Origin: Akkermansiaceae bacterium
Lineage (GTDB): Bacteria > Verrucomicrobiota > Verrucomicrobiia > Verrucomicrobiales > Akkermansiaceae
Assembly: GCA_022424905.1 (NCBI GenBank)
Contig: JAKMGP010000029.1
Coordinates: 20,635-84,634 of the forward strand
DNA: 64,000 nt
Direction of reading: 5' to 3'
The notes below the pieces were generated by a model. That model did not search any database, had not been told where the DNA came from, and saw only the letters and a list, made by a program, of their open reading frames with translations. A program made the translations under genes and the position numbers. This document shows, one piece after another, positions 29,878 through 39,686 of the stretch (position 1 is the stretch's first letter; the number at the start of each line of letters is the position of its first letter).

Positions 29878-31364
29878 TTAGCATCTCCTTCCCCAACCAT
29901 GAGCGCCATGCGCTCTGCCTCGCGATAGTTTTCACGAAAGTAAGTTCCTAAATCATTCATCATTCGCACAACCGCAATTTTATCTCCCGATTTCAAAGTC
30001 ACCTTAATCTCGGACAAAGTGGCCTCATAGCCAACCGGTGAAACCTCGTAGAATTTCGCAGTCGCCTCGGGCGGAAAGCCTGCTTTAATCAAAGTGGTCC
30101 AAGCCGCTTTCATTTCCTCATGTGAGTCAATACACATGGCACGGATGATATTGCGTAGAGGCGTAAAGTGCCGCCCCGTTAAATCGTAATCGTAGACAAA
30201 TTCGCTCGCAACTTCATAGGGCATAACTGAGGCATCAACCATCTCAGAGAGAAAAGGTTCCTGATAAAGATCTTTTCGAATAGGCAACCGCCGCAGTCCG
30301 CGAATTTTCGGCCCCATTTCTGTGCCCGGCCTAGCATTCCAAAGCATTTGCCCTTCCTTGGTAAAGATGAAGTTTACAAATTCCTGCGCAACTTCGAGGT
30401 TGGGAGCTCCTTTGAAAATCGCAACTGGATCTACACTGTAGGACGTGCCGCCAACCGGAGAAATAAACTTCAACCGTGAGGTTCCATTTTCCTTCTTAAG
30501 CGCCTCGTTATAAGAGCGACCAAAGAAGTCGATACACATCCCAGCGATGGCATTTCCTTGAGCGACATCATGGGGAACCTTGGAAGCACCATCAGTAAAG
30601 TAACGAGCATTGGCGCCAATTCGCTGGATCAGATTAAGACCCTCCACCCATCCCTTCTCACAAGCTTCTTTGCGAGAAAGATTACCGGCAAGCTGTCCAT
30701 GAATTTTTTGCTGCACCAGCATCTCAAACGCTTTTGCTACCGATCCACTCTTAGTAGGATCGGCTAGAGCAATCCCCTTTTGAAATCCTGGTCGACCAAG
30801 GTCATCCCATGTTGTCGGGGCCGGGAGATCTAATCGATCCAAGCTATCGAGATTGTAGCAAATTCCAAAAGATGACAAGCAGGTCCCAAGCCAATCGTGT
30901 TCTTTAGGGTAGTAACTTTCTCCGCTCTGAATTTCAGGGATAGTCCCGCGCTCAAACAACAAGGCTTCATTCTCAAAAACATCCATTTTTTGAAACCGGC
31001 CTGCTTTGGCCTGACCTTTAAAATCGTAAACTCCCCCACCAAAGAAAAGATCGAGACCAATCCCCTCGCTTTTGTTTTTCTCGGCCGCTTTAAAACGGCT
31101 GTCTAACACTCTCTTAATCTCACTCGTTCCTCCAGGAGTCCGCCAATTTACGTAGACACTTTCTCCATGTTTCTTTTCATACCAACGCGAAAACGCTTCA
31201 CCAAATTCCCGACGAATAAGCTCGTTGTGTGGTGTAATAACTTCAAGCCGGAGTTCCGCCTGATTCATTGCAGCGGCGTCGTTGTCCCGAAGAATTATAG
31301 GCGCAGCAATCACCGCCGCCATCGGGAGAAAGACTCCAAGGTTTTTTTTCCAAGGCCCTTTCAT
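29874..31364 (-). CDS. ABC transporter extracellular substrate-binding protein (Fe3+/AfuA-like)
   Basis: LDLFFGGGVYDF, WDDLGRPGFQKGIALADPTKSGS; in an operon with permease and ATPase. Confidence 0.83.
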   Translation of the reverse strand: MKGPWKKNLGVFLPMAAVIAAPIILRDNDAAAMNQAELRLEVITPHNELIRREFGEAFSRWYEKKHGESVYVNWRTPGGTSEIKRVLDSRFKAAEKNKSEGIGLDLFFGGGVYDFKGQAKAGRFQKMDVFENEALLFERGTIPEIQSGESYYPKEHDWLGTCLSSFGICYNLDSLDRLDLPAPTTWDDLGRPGFQKGIALADPTKSGSVAKAFEMLVQQKIHGQLAGNLSRKEACEKGWVEGLNLIQRIGANARYFTDGASKVPHDVAQGNAIAGMCIDFFGRSYNEALKKENGTSRLKFISPVGGTSYSVDPVAIFKGAPNLEVAQEFVNFIFTKEGQMLWNARPGTEMGPKIRGLRRLPIRKDLYQEPFLSEMVDASVMPYEVASEFVYDYDLTGRHFTPLRNIIRAMCIDSHEEMKAAWTTLIKAGFPPEATAKFYEVSPVGYEATLSEIKVTLKSGDKIAVVRMMNDLGTYFRENYREAERMALMVGEGDAK

Positions 31365-32416
31365 CGCGCTAAAAGTGTCACATCTTGACCGGAAAACTGT
31401 AACCCCACGAGTTCCTCTCCCGGAGAACGAATAATCTTCGGGTTTTGCTCGGTCACCTGCATCACCGAATCATCCCCCAATTCAACAGCATATTGAATAA
31501 TGCTGCCCAAATAAATTCGCTCAATGATTTTTCCACTTAAGTCCGCTTGAGTGGCATTAACAATTTTTACTGCTTCGGGCCGGATCGAAAGGATAACCTC
31601 TTCTCCAGGAGCAGGAGTCCAACCAGTGACACTTGGAGTCGCTGCCAGAGTTGCTGTTGCCGTCTTTACCAAATTATTTTCATTTGCCGTTCCCTTCAAA
31701 AGATTAGTTTCACCGATAAACCCCGCGACATAACTGGAAACCGGTTGTCGATAAATTTCTTCGGGCGGTCCCACCTGAACAACAACACCTTGATCCATCA
31801 CGGCCATTCGGTCGGCCATCGAAAGCGCCTCGGCTTGATCGTGGGTGACGTAAACTCCAGTGAGGTCATTTTCTTTGACTATACGACGAATTTCAGACCG
31901 CATTTCCAGTCTTAACTGCGCATCAAGATTTGAGAGCGGTTCATCAAGAAGCAAACACTTTGGGCGGACGACGAGAGCTCGGGCCAGAGAAACTCTTTGT
32001 TGCTGACCTCCAGACATTTGATCAATTCCCCGCTTCGCAAACCCCTCGAGCTTGACCATAGCGAGCGCTTCCTCGACTCGACACTGGATCTCTTTTTTAT
32101 CGACCTTCCGTTCTTCAAGGCCGAAGGCAATGTTTTGCCCCACTGTCATGTGCGGCCAAAGCGCATAAGATTGGAAAACCATGGCAGCCTCCCGTTTATG
32201 AGTGGGCAATGCGGTAACGTCTCGCTCTCCAAAAAAGATTTTCCCTTTGGTCGGAGTCTCGAGGCCGGCAATACAGCGAAGCAAGGTCGTTTTTCCACAC
32301 CCACTCCCTCCCAGGAGGAAAAACAACTCTCCGGGGGCAATTTCGAGCGAAACCTCATTCAGCGCGGTAACATCGCCAAATTGCTTTGTTATCCCAGCAG
32401 CGCGAATTTCTTCCAT
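31361..32416 (-). CDS. ABC transporter ATP-binding protein (FbpC/PotA type)
   Basis: GGSGCGKTTLLRCIAGLE, MSGGQQQRVSLARALVVRPKCLLLDEPLSNLDAQLR, TOBE-like C-terminus; likely start MEEIRAAGITKQFG. Confidence 0.92.
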   Translation of the reverse strand: MEEIRAAGITKQFGDVTALNEVSLEIAPGELFFLLGGSGCGKTTLLRCIAGLETPTKGKIFFGERDVTALPTHKREAAMVFQSYALWPHMTVGQNIAFGLEERKVDKKEIQCRVEEALAMVKLEGFAKRGIDQMSGGQQQRVSLARALVVRPKCLLLDEPLSNLDAQLRLEMRSEIRRIVKENDLTGVYVTHDQAEALSMADRMAVMDQGVVVQVGPPEEIYRQPVSSYVAGFIGETNLLKGTANENNLVKTATATLAATPSVTGWTPAPGEEVILSIRPEAVKIVNATQADLSGKIIERIYLGSIIQYAVELGDDSVMQVTEQNPKIIRSPGEELVGLQFSGQDVTLLAR

Positions 32417-32528
32417 AGGGGGACATGCTTTAATTTCTCTCGAAAAAGGCAAGTCCAACCCAACGTAGTTTTCTTATCGCCAATCGCCACCCGGTGTGAT
32501 CAAGTTTCGTTAACAATCGCCAAAAAAC

Positions 32529-33197
32529 ATGCCTCGCGTCGCAATCACCATTTCCGGAAAGAGTCCCCAGCCCTATCGATTCCAACTTGATACTAAAAAA
32601 GTCTCGATTGGCCGCAGCGAGGATAATGACATCACAATCGCTTGTCCTTCTATCTCATCTCTGCACTGCACCATGGAGCGGGTCGATGGTGGATATATTC
32701 TCCGCGACCGCCATTCAACAAATGGAATTAGCCTTGGGGACGATGACATGGCAATCATCGATCTCCGTAATGACAGCGAGATTAAAGTCGGAGACGTCAA
32801 ATTTGAATACACTCTCAGTGATGAGGAACTTGATGACATCGACGACGAAGACTTTGTCCCACACGCCAAAACTGCCGAGGAAGCAGCTGAAGAGCCCGAA
32901 GAAAAATCTACGCCAACGAAAAAAGCCAAGGCGAACATGGTTACTTCGCCTCGCCAGCCCGCCACTCCATTCCCTCCTACGGTTCTCGCTTCAACCAATC
33001 AAGGCAGCGGGGGCTTGTATGGAATCGCCTTATTTGTCTGTGGAGTAGCGGCATTCTATGCCGGACTAGATCACAGCTATTCCGGAAAACAGCGCGACGC
33101 TGGACGAAAGGGTGATTTCTCACTTCTTTCCGATATCAGCAAGGGCCGCCCTGCCCTGCCCTCCACGGAAGAATCAAAGGAAGAAGGATCTGAGTAA
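32529..33197 (+). CDS. FHA-domain protein with C-terminal transmembrane segment
   Basis: VSIGRSEDNDITIACPSISSLHCTMERVDGGYILRDRHSTNGISLGD. Confidence 0.88.
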   Translation: MPRVAITISGKSPQPYRFQLDTKKVSIGRSEDNDITIACPSISSLHCTMERVDGGYILRDRHSTNGISLGDDDMAIIDLRNDSEIKVGDVKFEYTLSDEELDDIDDEDFVPHAKTAEEAAEEPEEKSTPTKKAKANMVTSPRQPATPFPPTVLASTNQGSGGLYGIALFVCGVAAFYAGLDHSYSGKQRDAGRKGDFSLLSDISKGRPALPSTEESKEEGSE

Positions 33198-33556
33198 TTT
33201 CTCTGTAAGCGAGCAGCGAACGAAGCGTATCTCGAGGCTACCGGAAGATTACGGCAACCTTCTCCCAAAAGGGTCCCTTGTTCATTCCTCTGACCGGGAC
33301 TTCGGGCCAAAGTTCACCCAGTTGAGAACTTGCTTATGGTCTCAGCCGTCGAGGCATTGATAAACGCTAGTTTGGTTCGACAACCGTCACCACAACTTAG
33401 GGAGCTGCCGAAGTGGGGATCACGTTTGGGGATAGAATTATTACCGAACCTCTCGTCCTCCTACCGCATTTTAGATACCCGCATTTCTATCAAGCTCTGC
33501 ACCATCTACTACAACGATCGTTCCTTAAGTCTTCGAAACACGAGCTATTCTTAGCT

Positions 33557-33636
33557 CTAATTCGGGTGAGCTTTCCTCCATGGTTTTACTCTTTATCGGT
33601 TCTGTTATCTCGAAAGCCTTTCACCCGAATCATTAG
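33557..33636. other. long bulged inverted repeat in a non-coding gap (candidate structured RNA)
   Basis: CTA-ATTCGGGTGA-GCTTTC (33557-33575) pairs with GAAAGC-(CTT)-TCACCCGAAT-(CAT)-TAG (33612-33636): 19 bp with two 3-nt bulges on one side. Confidence 0.5.
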
Positions 33637-33864
33637 TGCGATTTGGGCGCGTAATTTTGTCATCAAACCGCTGATTCAGAGTGACATTTTGTCGCGTTTG
33701 AGCCCAAATTTCGAGCCATTCGAAAATGGTAATGGACGCAGGAACCCCAATTTCACTTAAATACACCTTGAAAGCGCAAAGAAATCTCAATCTTTCCTAA
33801 ATAAGAGCCATTCCTTACTACCTCACCGCAAGTTGGCATATTTCTAGCATCCCACGCCGTGATG

Positions 33865-34722
33865 ATGACACGATCAGAGACAAATAGCAGCATCACAATG
33901 TACATGCGAGAAATCGCAAAGACCAAGCTTCTAACCCCCAAGGAGGAGATCGAACTTGCTGCTCGGATTGCGAAGGGCGACGAACGAGCACGGGCTCGCA
34001 TGATTGAGTCCAATCTTCGTCTTGTTGTAAAGATTGCCAAAGACTACAGCAACTACGGGGTCCCCCTCGTTGACCTCATTTCTGAGGGTAATATTGGTCT
34101 AATTCGCGCCGTCGAAAAATTTGACCCTAAAAAAGGGGGGAAACTCAGCACATACGCAGCTTGGTGGATAAAACAATCAATAAAGCGAGCGCTCGCCAAC
34201 CAAGGAAAGACCGTTCGTCTTCCAATCCATCTTGTCGACAAGCTAGCACGAGTCCGCCGAATTTCAGCCCTCATGGCCGAAGACCTGGGTCGAGAACCAA
34301 CAGATTCTGAGCTCTCGGAAGAACTCGGTATTCCGCGGGAAAAACTCGCTTTACTCCTTCAAGCATCCAAACAAAACCGCTCGATGGATGAGTCCACCCA
34401 TGATGACAGTATCGCGAGCTTCGGGGAGGTAATAGCTGACGAACATGCTATCGACCCGCTTGAAGCACTTAGCCAAAAAAATGGACTTGATGAACTCGAC
34501 GTCGTTCTTGAAACCCTTAACGAAAGGGAGACTGAAATTATTGGCGCTCGGTTTGGGCTAAACGGCAAAAGAATCCTGACCCTTGAAGAAATTGGAAGAA
34601 ACTTCGGAGTCAGTAGAGAAAGAATCCGACAGATTCAAAATGTTGCACTCAAAAAGATGCAAAAAGCTCTCACCAAAAAGAACGCAATCGCTCCGCCAAA
34701 ACTACGGAAATCTCTGAGCTAG
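33865..34722 (+). CDS. RNA polymerase sigma-70 family factor (RpoD/RpoS-like, group 2)
   Basis: YMREIAKTKLLTPKEEIELAARI, GLIRAVEKFDPKKGGKLSTYAAWWIKQSIKRAL, GVSRERIRQIQNVALKKM. Confidence 0.94.
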   Translation: MTRSETNSSITMYMREIAKTKLLTPKEEIELAARIAKGDERARARMIESNLRLVVKIAKDYSNYGVPLVDLISEGNIGLIRAVEKFDPKKGGKLSTYAAWWIKQSIKRALANQGKTVRLPIHLVDKLARVRRISALMAEDLGREPTDSELSEELGIPREKLALLLQASKQNRSMDESTHDDSIASFGEVIADEHAIDPLEALSQKNGLDELDVVLETLNERETEIIGARFGLNGKRILTLEEIGRNFGVSRERIRQIQNVALKKMQKALTKKNAIAPPKLRKSLS

Positions 34723-34731
34723 GAAATCTTT

Positions 34732-35205
34732 TTACATCTGCCCATCTAGGAGGACCTTCAGCTCCCCTTGGAAGCTTACCAAATCTGCTTCCGAAGGCTG
34801 ATAGCCTGGCTGGTCGGGATCAATCGAGGGGCGGCCCATTTCATCGATAAGCCATAAACCCTTCATTCCATCACTAAATGTGACCGTTCCGCTTACCATT
34901 GAGCCAGGGCGTGCAACTTGATCAAGGCTAGCTGAGACGCTTCCACCACTTGGTTTTGCTCCTTCAAGATCTGGTTCCTCCTCAACCTGTGGGACTTCAA
35001 TGACTTCTTCAGTCTGAACTTCCTCCTCGTCCACTTGAAAATTTAATTCTAGATCTAAAGAAAGGAATCGCGTGTCCATATAAGTTGCCTTGAAACCGAA
35101 ATCATCATTCAGCCGTCGTTGAACATCGGCCATCTGAGCACCATCAGCAACCCATCCTTTAACCATCTCAACTTGTTCGCTGCTTAAATCGCTAACGCTA
35201 ACCAT
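34732..35205 (-). CDS. hypothetical protein
   Basis: Open frame with acidic linker; no recognised domain. Confidence 0.6.
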   Translation of the reverse strand: MVSVSDLSSEQVEMVKGWVADGAQMADVQRRLNDDFGFKATYMDTRFLSLDLELNFQVDEEEVQTEEVIEVPQVEEEPDLEGAKPSGGSVSASLDQVARPGSMVSGTVTFSDGMKGLWLIDEMGRPSIDPDQPGYQPSEADLVSFQGELKVLLDGQM

Positions 35206-35248
35206 GCACAAGAGCTAAGCGCCTCAAATAAAAAACCCAAGACTCAAT

Positions 35249-36367
35249 TCACGCACGGTGCCACTTCTTAACGAAGTTTAGCATTTCCCCTTCCTGATCC
35301 TCGATTGATTTCACCAAAGCGAGCTGAGTTCGGCAGCGATCCAAATTATGATTATCACGATGAACTCTGAAGTATTTATCCCCTTCCAAATAGTCGGTTA
35401 AAAAACGAATCCCCGTTTCTAAAGCAATTAATTTTGCCGAAAAAGGAAGCAGGTCGATCTCCAATGGAGTAAGGAAATTCGCGGCGGTCTCGAGATAGCC
35501 TTCAACGATTGCCTCGAACATAGGGAGACGCATTTCAACTTTGGACGCATCGGGCTCATCCTCGGCGACAGGGCTTGTCGCTCCCCGAATCAAATCTCCA
35601 AAATCATATAAAGCGAGTCCCGGCATCACCGTATCTAAATCGATCACGCAAACCGCTTCATCAGTCTGCTCATCGATCATGACATTATTAAGTTTGGTGT
35701 CATTGTGCGTTACCCTCTCGATTAAACGTCCAGCTGCGAGATGATCCAAAAGCACTCCGGTAATCGACTCTCTTGAGGCAATAAAGTCGATCTCTCGCTG
35801 GACCTCCTTAACGCGATCGCAGGGATCACTTTTTATCGCTGTAATCAGTCGAGAGTATCGTTCAGGGGTATTGTGAAATCCTGGAATGGTAACCTCCACC
35901 TTTTCAATCGGAAGATCACTCACGAGATCCTGAAATGCCCCAAATGCCTTGGCCGCCTGATAGGCTTGACGAGTGTTTTCCACCACGTCGTAAGTCCTAC
36001 AACCCTCAATAAAATTATAACAACGCCAGATCCCTCCGGAAACACCAGAAATACAGTTTTTCCCATCTCTTCCGGGGTAAAGATTAAGAGTCTGGCCACC
36101 AAAATCCCGCTTTCTGCGGAATACCTTACGATTGATATGATTGGTTACCCGCTCAATATTCTTCATCACCACTAGAGGTTTTGGAAAAACATTTTCGTTA
36201 ATTCGCTGAAAAATATATCGACGAGTCCCCCCGTCCTCATTCCGATAAGCGGCTAGATAGGTCGTGTTGATATGACCACTTTGAACCTCTTCACCATCGA
36301 TAAAGGTCCCATTAATTGCAAATTGGCTACCAATTGCGGCAATATCATCTTTCCGAGCTTCCATCAC
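35249..36367 (-). CDS. aminoglycoside-phosphotransferase-fold sugar kinase (N-acetylhexosamine 1-kinase/NahK-like)
   Basis: GHINTTYL, THNDTKLNNVMID (Brenner motif), VIDLDTVMPGLALYDFGDLIR. Confidence 0.78.
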   Translation of the reverse strand: MMEARKDDIAAIGSQFAINGTFIDGEEVQSGHINTTYLAAYRNEDGGTRRYIFQRINENVFPKPLVVMKNIERVTNHINRKVFRRKRDFGGQTLNLYPGRDGKNCISGVSGGIWRCYNFIEGCRTYDVVENTRQAYQAAKAFGAFQDLVSDLPIEKVEVTIPGFHNTPERYSRLITAIKSDPCDRVKEVQREIDFIASRESITGVLLDHLAAGRLIERVTHNDTKLNNVMIDEQTDEAVCVIDLDTVMPGLALYDFGDLIRGATSPVAEDEPDASKVEMRLPMFEAIVEGYLETAANFLTPLEIDLLPFSAKLIALETGIRFLTDYLEGDKYFRVHRDNHNLDRCRTQLALVKSIEDQEGEMLNFVKKWHRA

Positions 36368-36376
36368 TTGCCTATT

Positions 36377-37321
36377 TTACTTTAGGTCTCTTAACAATTC
36401 AAGCCATGACTCTGATTCTCTCACCCAAGAGAATAACGGAAGCCGATCAGCTGACAGGCGGCTCCACTCATCAAGATCTACCCGCTGGTGCATGATAGCT
36501 TCGAGCGCTTTAGCCATTCCCCCTTCCTCAAAATAGCCCGGATAATCATCACCCAGAAGCCCTACGTTTCCCTCGATCCTACTTGCCAGAACCGGAACAC
36601 CCATCGTCATCGCCTCCAAAACCGCGTTTGCTCCTCCTTCCAAAATCGAACTATTAATGGTCAGTGAACTTTTGGCACACAGGGCCAGAGACTCCCCTCT
36701 TGGTAATCCTCCGCACCACCGATACCTTTTATCCTCTTCCATCCAAAATTCCGCTGTTTTGCGCATCTTCTCATCTAAAGCCTGTCCAATTTGCCAAACT
36801 TCAAGATCAGACCACTCCGGATACTGAGCTAGGGTTTCAATCGTCAAAAATGGTCGTTTTACGGGTCGCAGATGTCCCACCACTGAAATCACAAACGGCG
36901 ATTGGCTCGGGGTGGCTTTCACAGCTATCGAATCGAGACTTGAGCGTATCACGACCGTCTTATCTCGCACTTTCTCGGGAAGTTTTTGAATCGCGGCTTC
37001 TTGGGGCACAACGATCCGATCCGCCAGCTGCAGGGCGTCCTCCCCAATTTGAGACCCCTCCGGGAGCCCCTGATAAATATCGGTGCCCGTCAGCAAAATG
37101 ATGACTTTCCCTTTCGGTGTCTTCTTTTTGAAATCAAAAACCGCTGGGGCACCTTTAATGGCATGGAGTGTGATCAGAATATCGGCGAGCTCACCATCAT
37201 TACCATGCGCACCTCTTGCCTCGATACCTCCTTCATTTAGCATCGCCACGATTCGGTCAGTGGTAACCGAGTTTCCCTTCAGCTCGGAGAGCGGATAAGG
37301 TGACGCTACGCAGACCTTCAT
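36377..37321 (-). CDS. glycosyltransferase resembling SenB (selenosugar synthase of the selenoneine pathway)
   Basis: KGNSVTTDRIVAML, LHAIKGA, ILLTGTDIYQ, VVGHLRPVKRPF, EGGANAVLEAMTMGVPVLASRIEGNVGLLGDDYPGYF: match remembered SenB family signatures. Confidence 0.7.
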   Translation of the reverse strand: MKVCVASPYPLSELKGNSVTTDRIVAMLNEGGIEARGAHGNDGELADILITLHAIKGAPAVFDFKKKTPKGKVIILLTGTDIYQGLPEGSQIGEDALQLADRIVVPQEAAIQKLPEKVRDKTVVIRSSLDSIAVKATPSQSPFVISVVGHLRPVKRPFLTIETLAQYPEWSDLEVWQIGQALDEKMRKTAEFWMEEDKRYRWCGGLPRGESLALCAKSSLTINSSILEGGANAVLEAMTMGVPVLASRIEGNVGLLGDDYPGYFEEGGMAKALEAIMHQRVDLDEWSRLSADRLPLFSWVRESESWLELLRDLK

Positions 37322-38730
37322 AACGGAATGACCTCGTAACCCTCGCGACCGTCTTTCACCATCCAGCCATTCTCAGCCAACTCGTCACGATAACGATCCG
37401 AAGCCGCCCAATCCTTGTCCTGACGTGCCTTCCAACGATTCTCGGCAAGTTTGGCGATCTTCTCCGGAACCTCAATTCCCTCGGGTTCGGGCAAGGTCAA
37501 ACCAAGAGAAGCAAGAACCGTAAAGAATCCGTGCCAATCATCCAGAGATCTGGCATTTTTGAGGTTAGCAAAAAGTTCGCCCAAAGCTGCTGCCGTATTT
37601 AAGTCCTCGTTCAATCGCTTGAAGGCACCCGCAAAAACACCTAAGCTCCCACCCTTTGAAAGTTCGCGGTATCCCGGAACGGCATGATCTTTTGCTGCTT
37701 TTGCTAACCTTCCGAGAGCCTCGCGAGCAGCGTGAAGAGATTCCATCGTAAAGTTCAATTGCTTACGATAGTTCGCCCCAATTAAAACATAACGAACTTC
37801 CATCGGCGACCAACCTTCATCCGCTAAATCGCTCAAGGTATAAAGAGTTCCACTCGACTTCGACATTTTCTTGCCATTCACCAGCAGGTGGGTGGAGTGA
37901 AACCAATGCCGAGCAAATTCCCCACCACACGAACACTTAGATTGTGCCAACTCGTTTTCGTGGTGCGGAAAAACCAAGTCCTCCCCACCGCTATGAAGAT
38001 CGAAAGTCCTACCCAGGTATTTTAATATCATCGCCGAACACTCAAGGTGCCAGCCAGGCCGCCCCTCTCCCCACGGACTACTCCAATAGTTGTCACCGTC
38101 CTCGTCACGACGACTTTTCCAGAGAACAAAATCGGCGATATTATCCTTTGCGTATTCATCAGAATTAGCTCGCTCGTTCTGGGTCTTTCCCAAATCAAGC
38201 TCACGTTGATCGAGACGCGATAGTTTTCCATATTCAGAAAATGAAGTGATTTTGAAATAGACTGAGCCATCCTCTGATGCATAAGCGTGGCCCTTCTCCA
38301 ATAATTCTTCGATCATCGCAACCTGCTCTGGGATATGTTCCACCGCACTTGGTTCAATGTGTGGCTTAAGACAATTAAGAGCCTCGCAATCAGCGTGAAA
38401 CCTGTCGCGCCATTGAGCCGTAAAATCAGCCAATTGCATGCCAGCGCTTACCGAATCACGGATCGTCTTATCATCCACGTCCGTTATATTACGGACATGC
38501 TTAGTTTTCATACCCCCTAACTCGAGAACCCTCCGCATCACGTCTTGTATCACGAAAGTTCGAAAATTACCGATATGGGCCGGGCCATATACCGTCGGCC
38601 CACAGCAATAAAACCTGAAGACTTTACCATCCACCGGCTCAAGGGGAACGACTTCGCGCGTTAGAGTGTCAAACAACCTCACGGGGCGAGCATTAACAGC
38701 CCTCGTGTTCCGGGCAATCGAATTTCCCAA
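37318..38730 (-). CDS. cysS: cysteinyl-tRNA synthetase
   Basis: [43 protein letters not shown]. Confidence 0.95.
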   Translation of the reverse strand: MGNSIARNTRAVNARPVRLFDTLTREVVPLEPVDGKVFRFYCCGPTVYGPAHIGNFRTFVIQDVMRRVLELGGMKTKHVRNITDVDDKTIRDSVSAGMQLADFTAQWRDRFHADCEALNCLKPHIEPSAVEHIPEQVAMIEELLEKGHAYASEDGSVYFKITSFSEYGKLSRLDQRELDLGKTQNERANSDEYAKDNIADFVLWKSRRDEDGDNYWSSPWGEGRPGWHLECSAMILKYLGRTFDLHSGGEDLVFPHHENELAQSKCSCGGEFARHWFHSTHLLVNGKKMSKSSGTLYTLSDLADEGWSPMEVRYVLIGANYRKQLNFTMESLHAAREALGRLAKAAKDHAVPGYRELSKGGSLGVFAGAFKRLNEDLNTAAALGELFANLKNARSLDDWHGFFTVLASLGLTLPEPEGIEVPEKIAKLAENRWKARQDKDWAASDRYRDELAENGWMVKDGREGYEVIPL

Positions 38731-38766
38731 GATTGCGTCTCTTCGCTTTTCTGTCAGACTACCCGT

Positions 38767-39048
38767 ATGAGCAAACGCTCCCGGATTATTTTAAGTGGCA
38801 TGATTCCAATCTTGCTAGTCTCGGCGACAATTCTCGGAATCGGTCTAGGTGGACGTCTCCCCGGTCTTCCTGGAGAAATCTTCCGCAAGATCACCGGATT
38901 CATGTTCACCCCTGTCTTCTTAGAGCTAACTTTTGCCTTTCTTGGGCTTCTAGCCGTCTTTTCAATCAACAACATTCGCCTCCAAAAACAAGGTGATGAA
39001 TATGTCTCACTTGAAGTTGAAGAAGGCCAAAAAGACCAAAAACCATGA
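38767..39048 (+). CDS. small membrane protein, unknown
   Basis: Two predicted TM segments; ATGA overlap with pdxH. Confidence 0.6.
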   Translation: MSKRSRIILSGMIPILLVSATILGIGLGGRLPGLPGEIFRKITGFMFTPVFLELTFAFLGLLAVFSINNIRLQKQGDEYVSLEVEEGQKDQKP

Positions 39049-39686
39049 ACCTTGCAAACCTTCGCGAAGACTACACGAAAGGTGGCATCAGCCGGTCTAG
39101 CATCAAGAGTGACCCTTTCACGCAATTTGAAGAGTGGCTAGAAGTCGCCCATGAGCAAAAGATACCAGACGCCAATGCCATGACCGTGGCCACCGCCGGG
39201 AAGGATGGTGTGGTGACCTCTCGCACACTTCTTCTCAAAGGAATTGTTGATGGCAATCTACAATTTTTCACGAACTATCGCTCAAAGAAAGCTCAGGACC
39301 TCGCTGAGAATCCGAATGCTTCGGTCACGATCCTCTGGAAAGAATTGGAACGCCAAATCTGTGTTCGAGGAAAAGTGGAAAAAACCTCGCGGCAGACATC
39401 TGAAGATTATTTTAAAATCCGCCCCTACAATTCTCAAATCGGCGCTTGGGTTTCCGAATCTCAATCTGAGCCTATCGTGGACCGCGCAACAATCGCCACC
39501 CGGCAAAACGAGCTTGAAATGAAATTTCCAAAAGGAACTGAGGTTCCCTGTCCAGAATTTTGGGGTGGTTATAACCTGATACCAAACTACATCGAATTCT
39601 GGCAAGGTCGACAAGGCCGCTTGCACGATCGCCTTTGCTTTTTGAGATCAGGCGAAAATTGGAAACTTAAGCGCCTCAGCCCCTAG
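39045..39686 (+). CDS. pdxH: pyridoxamine 5'-phosphate oxidase
   Basis: DPFTQFEEWLEVA, NAMTVATAGKDGVVTSRTLLLKG, FWQGRQGRLHDRLCF. Confidence 0.95.
   Translation: MNLANLREDYTKGGISRSSIKSDPFTQFEEWLEVAHEQKIPDANAMTVATAGKDGVVTSRTLLLKGIVDGNLQFFTNYRSKKAQDLAENPNASVTILWKELERQICVRGKVEKTSRQTSEDYFKIRPYNSQIGAWVSESQSEPIVDRATIATRQNELEMKFPKGTEVPCPEFWGGYNLIPNYIEFWQGRQGRLHDRLCFLRSGENWKLKRLSP

Noticed and set aside
33198-33858. tmRNA, SRP RNA or RNase P RNA in the large gap
   Set aside because: Fragments such as GGTTCGACAACC or CCGGAAGATTACGG looked suggestive, but the diagnostic conserved blocks of these RNAs were not found on either strand by eye.
37318-38730. Mycothiol-type MshC ligase instead of CysRS
   Set aside because: Full-length protein with HIGN, KMSKS and the C-terminal region of canonical CysS; no MshB/MshD-like neighbours.
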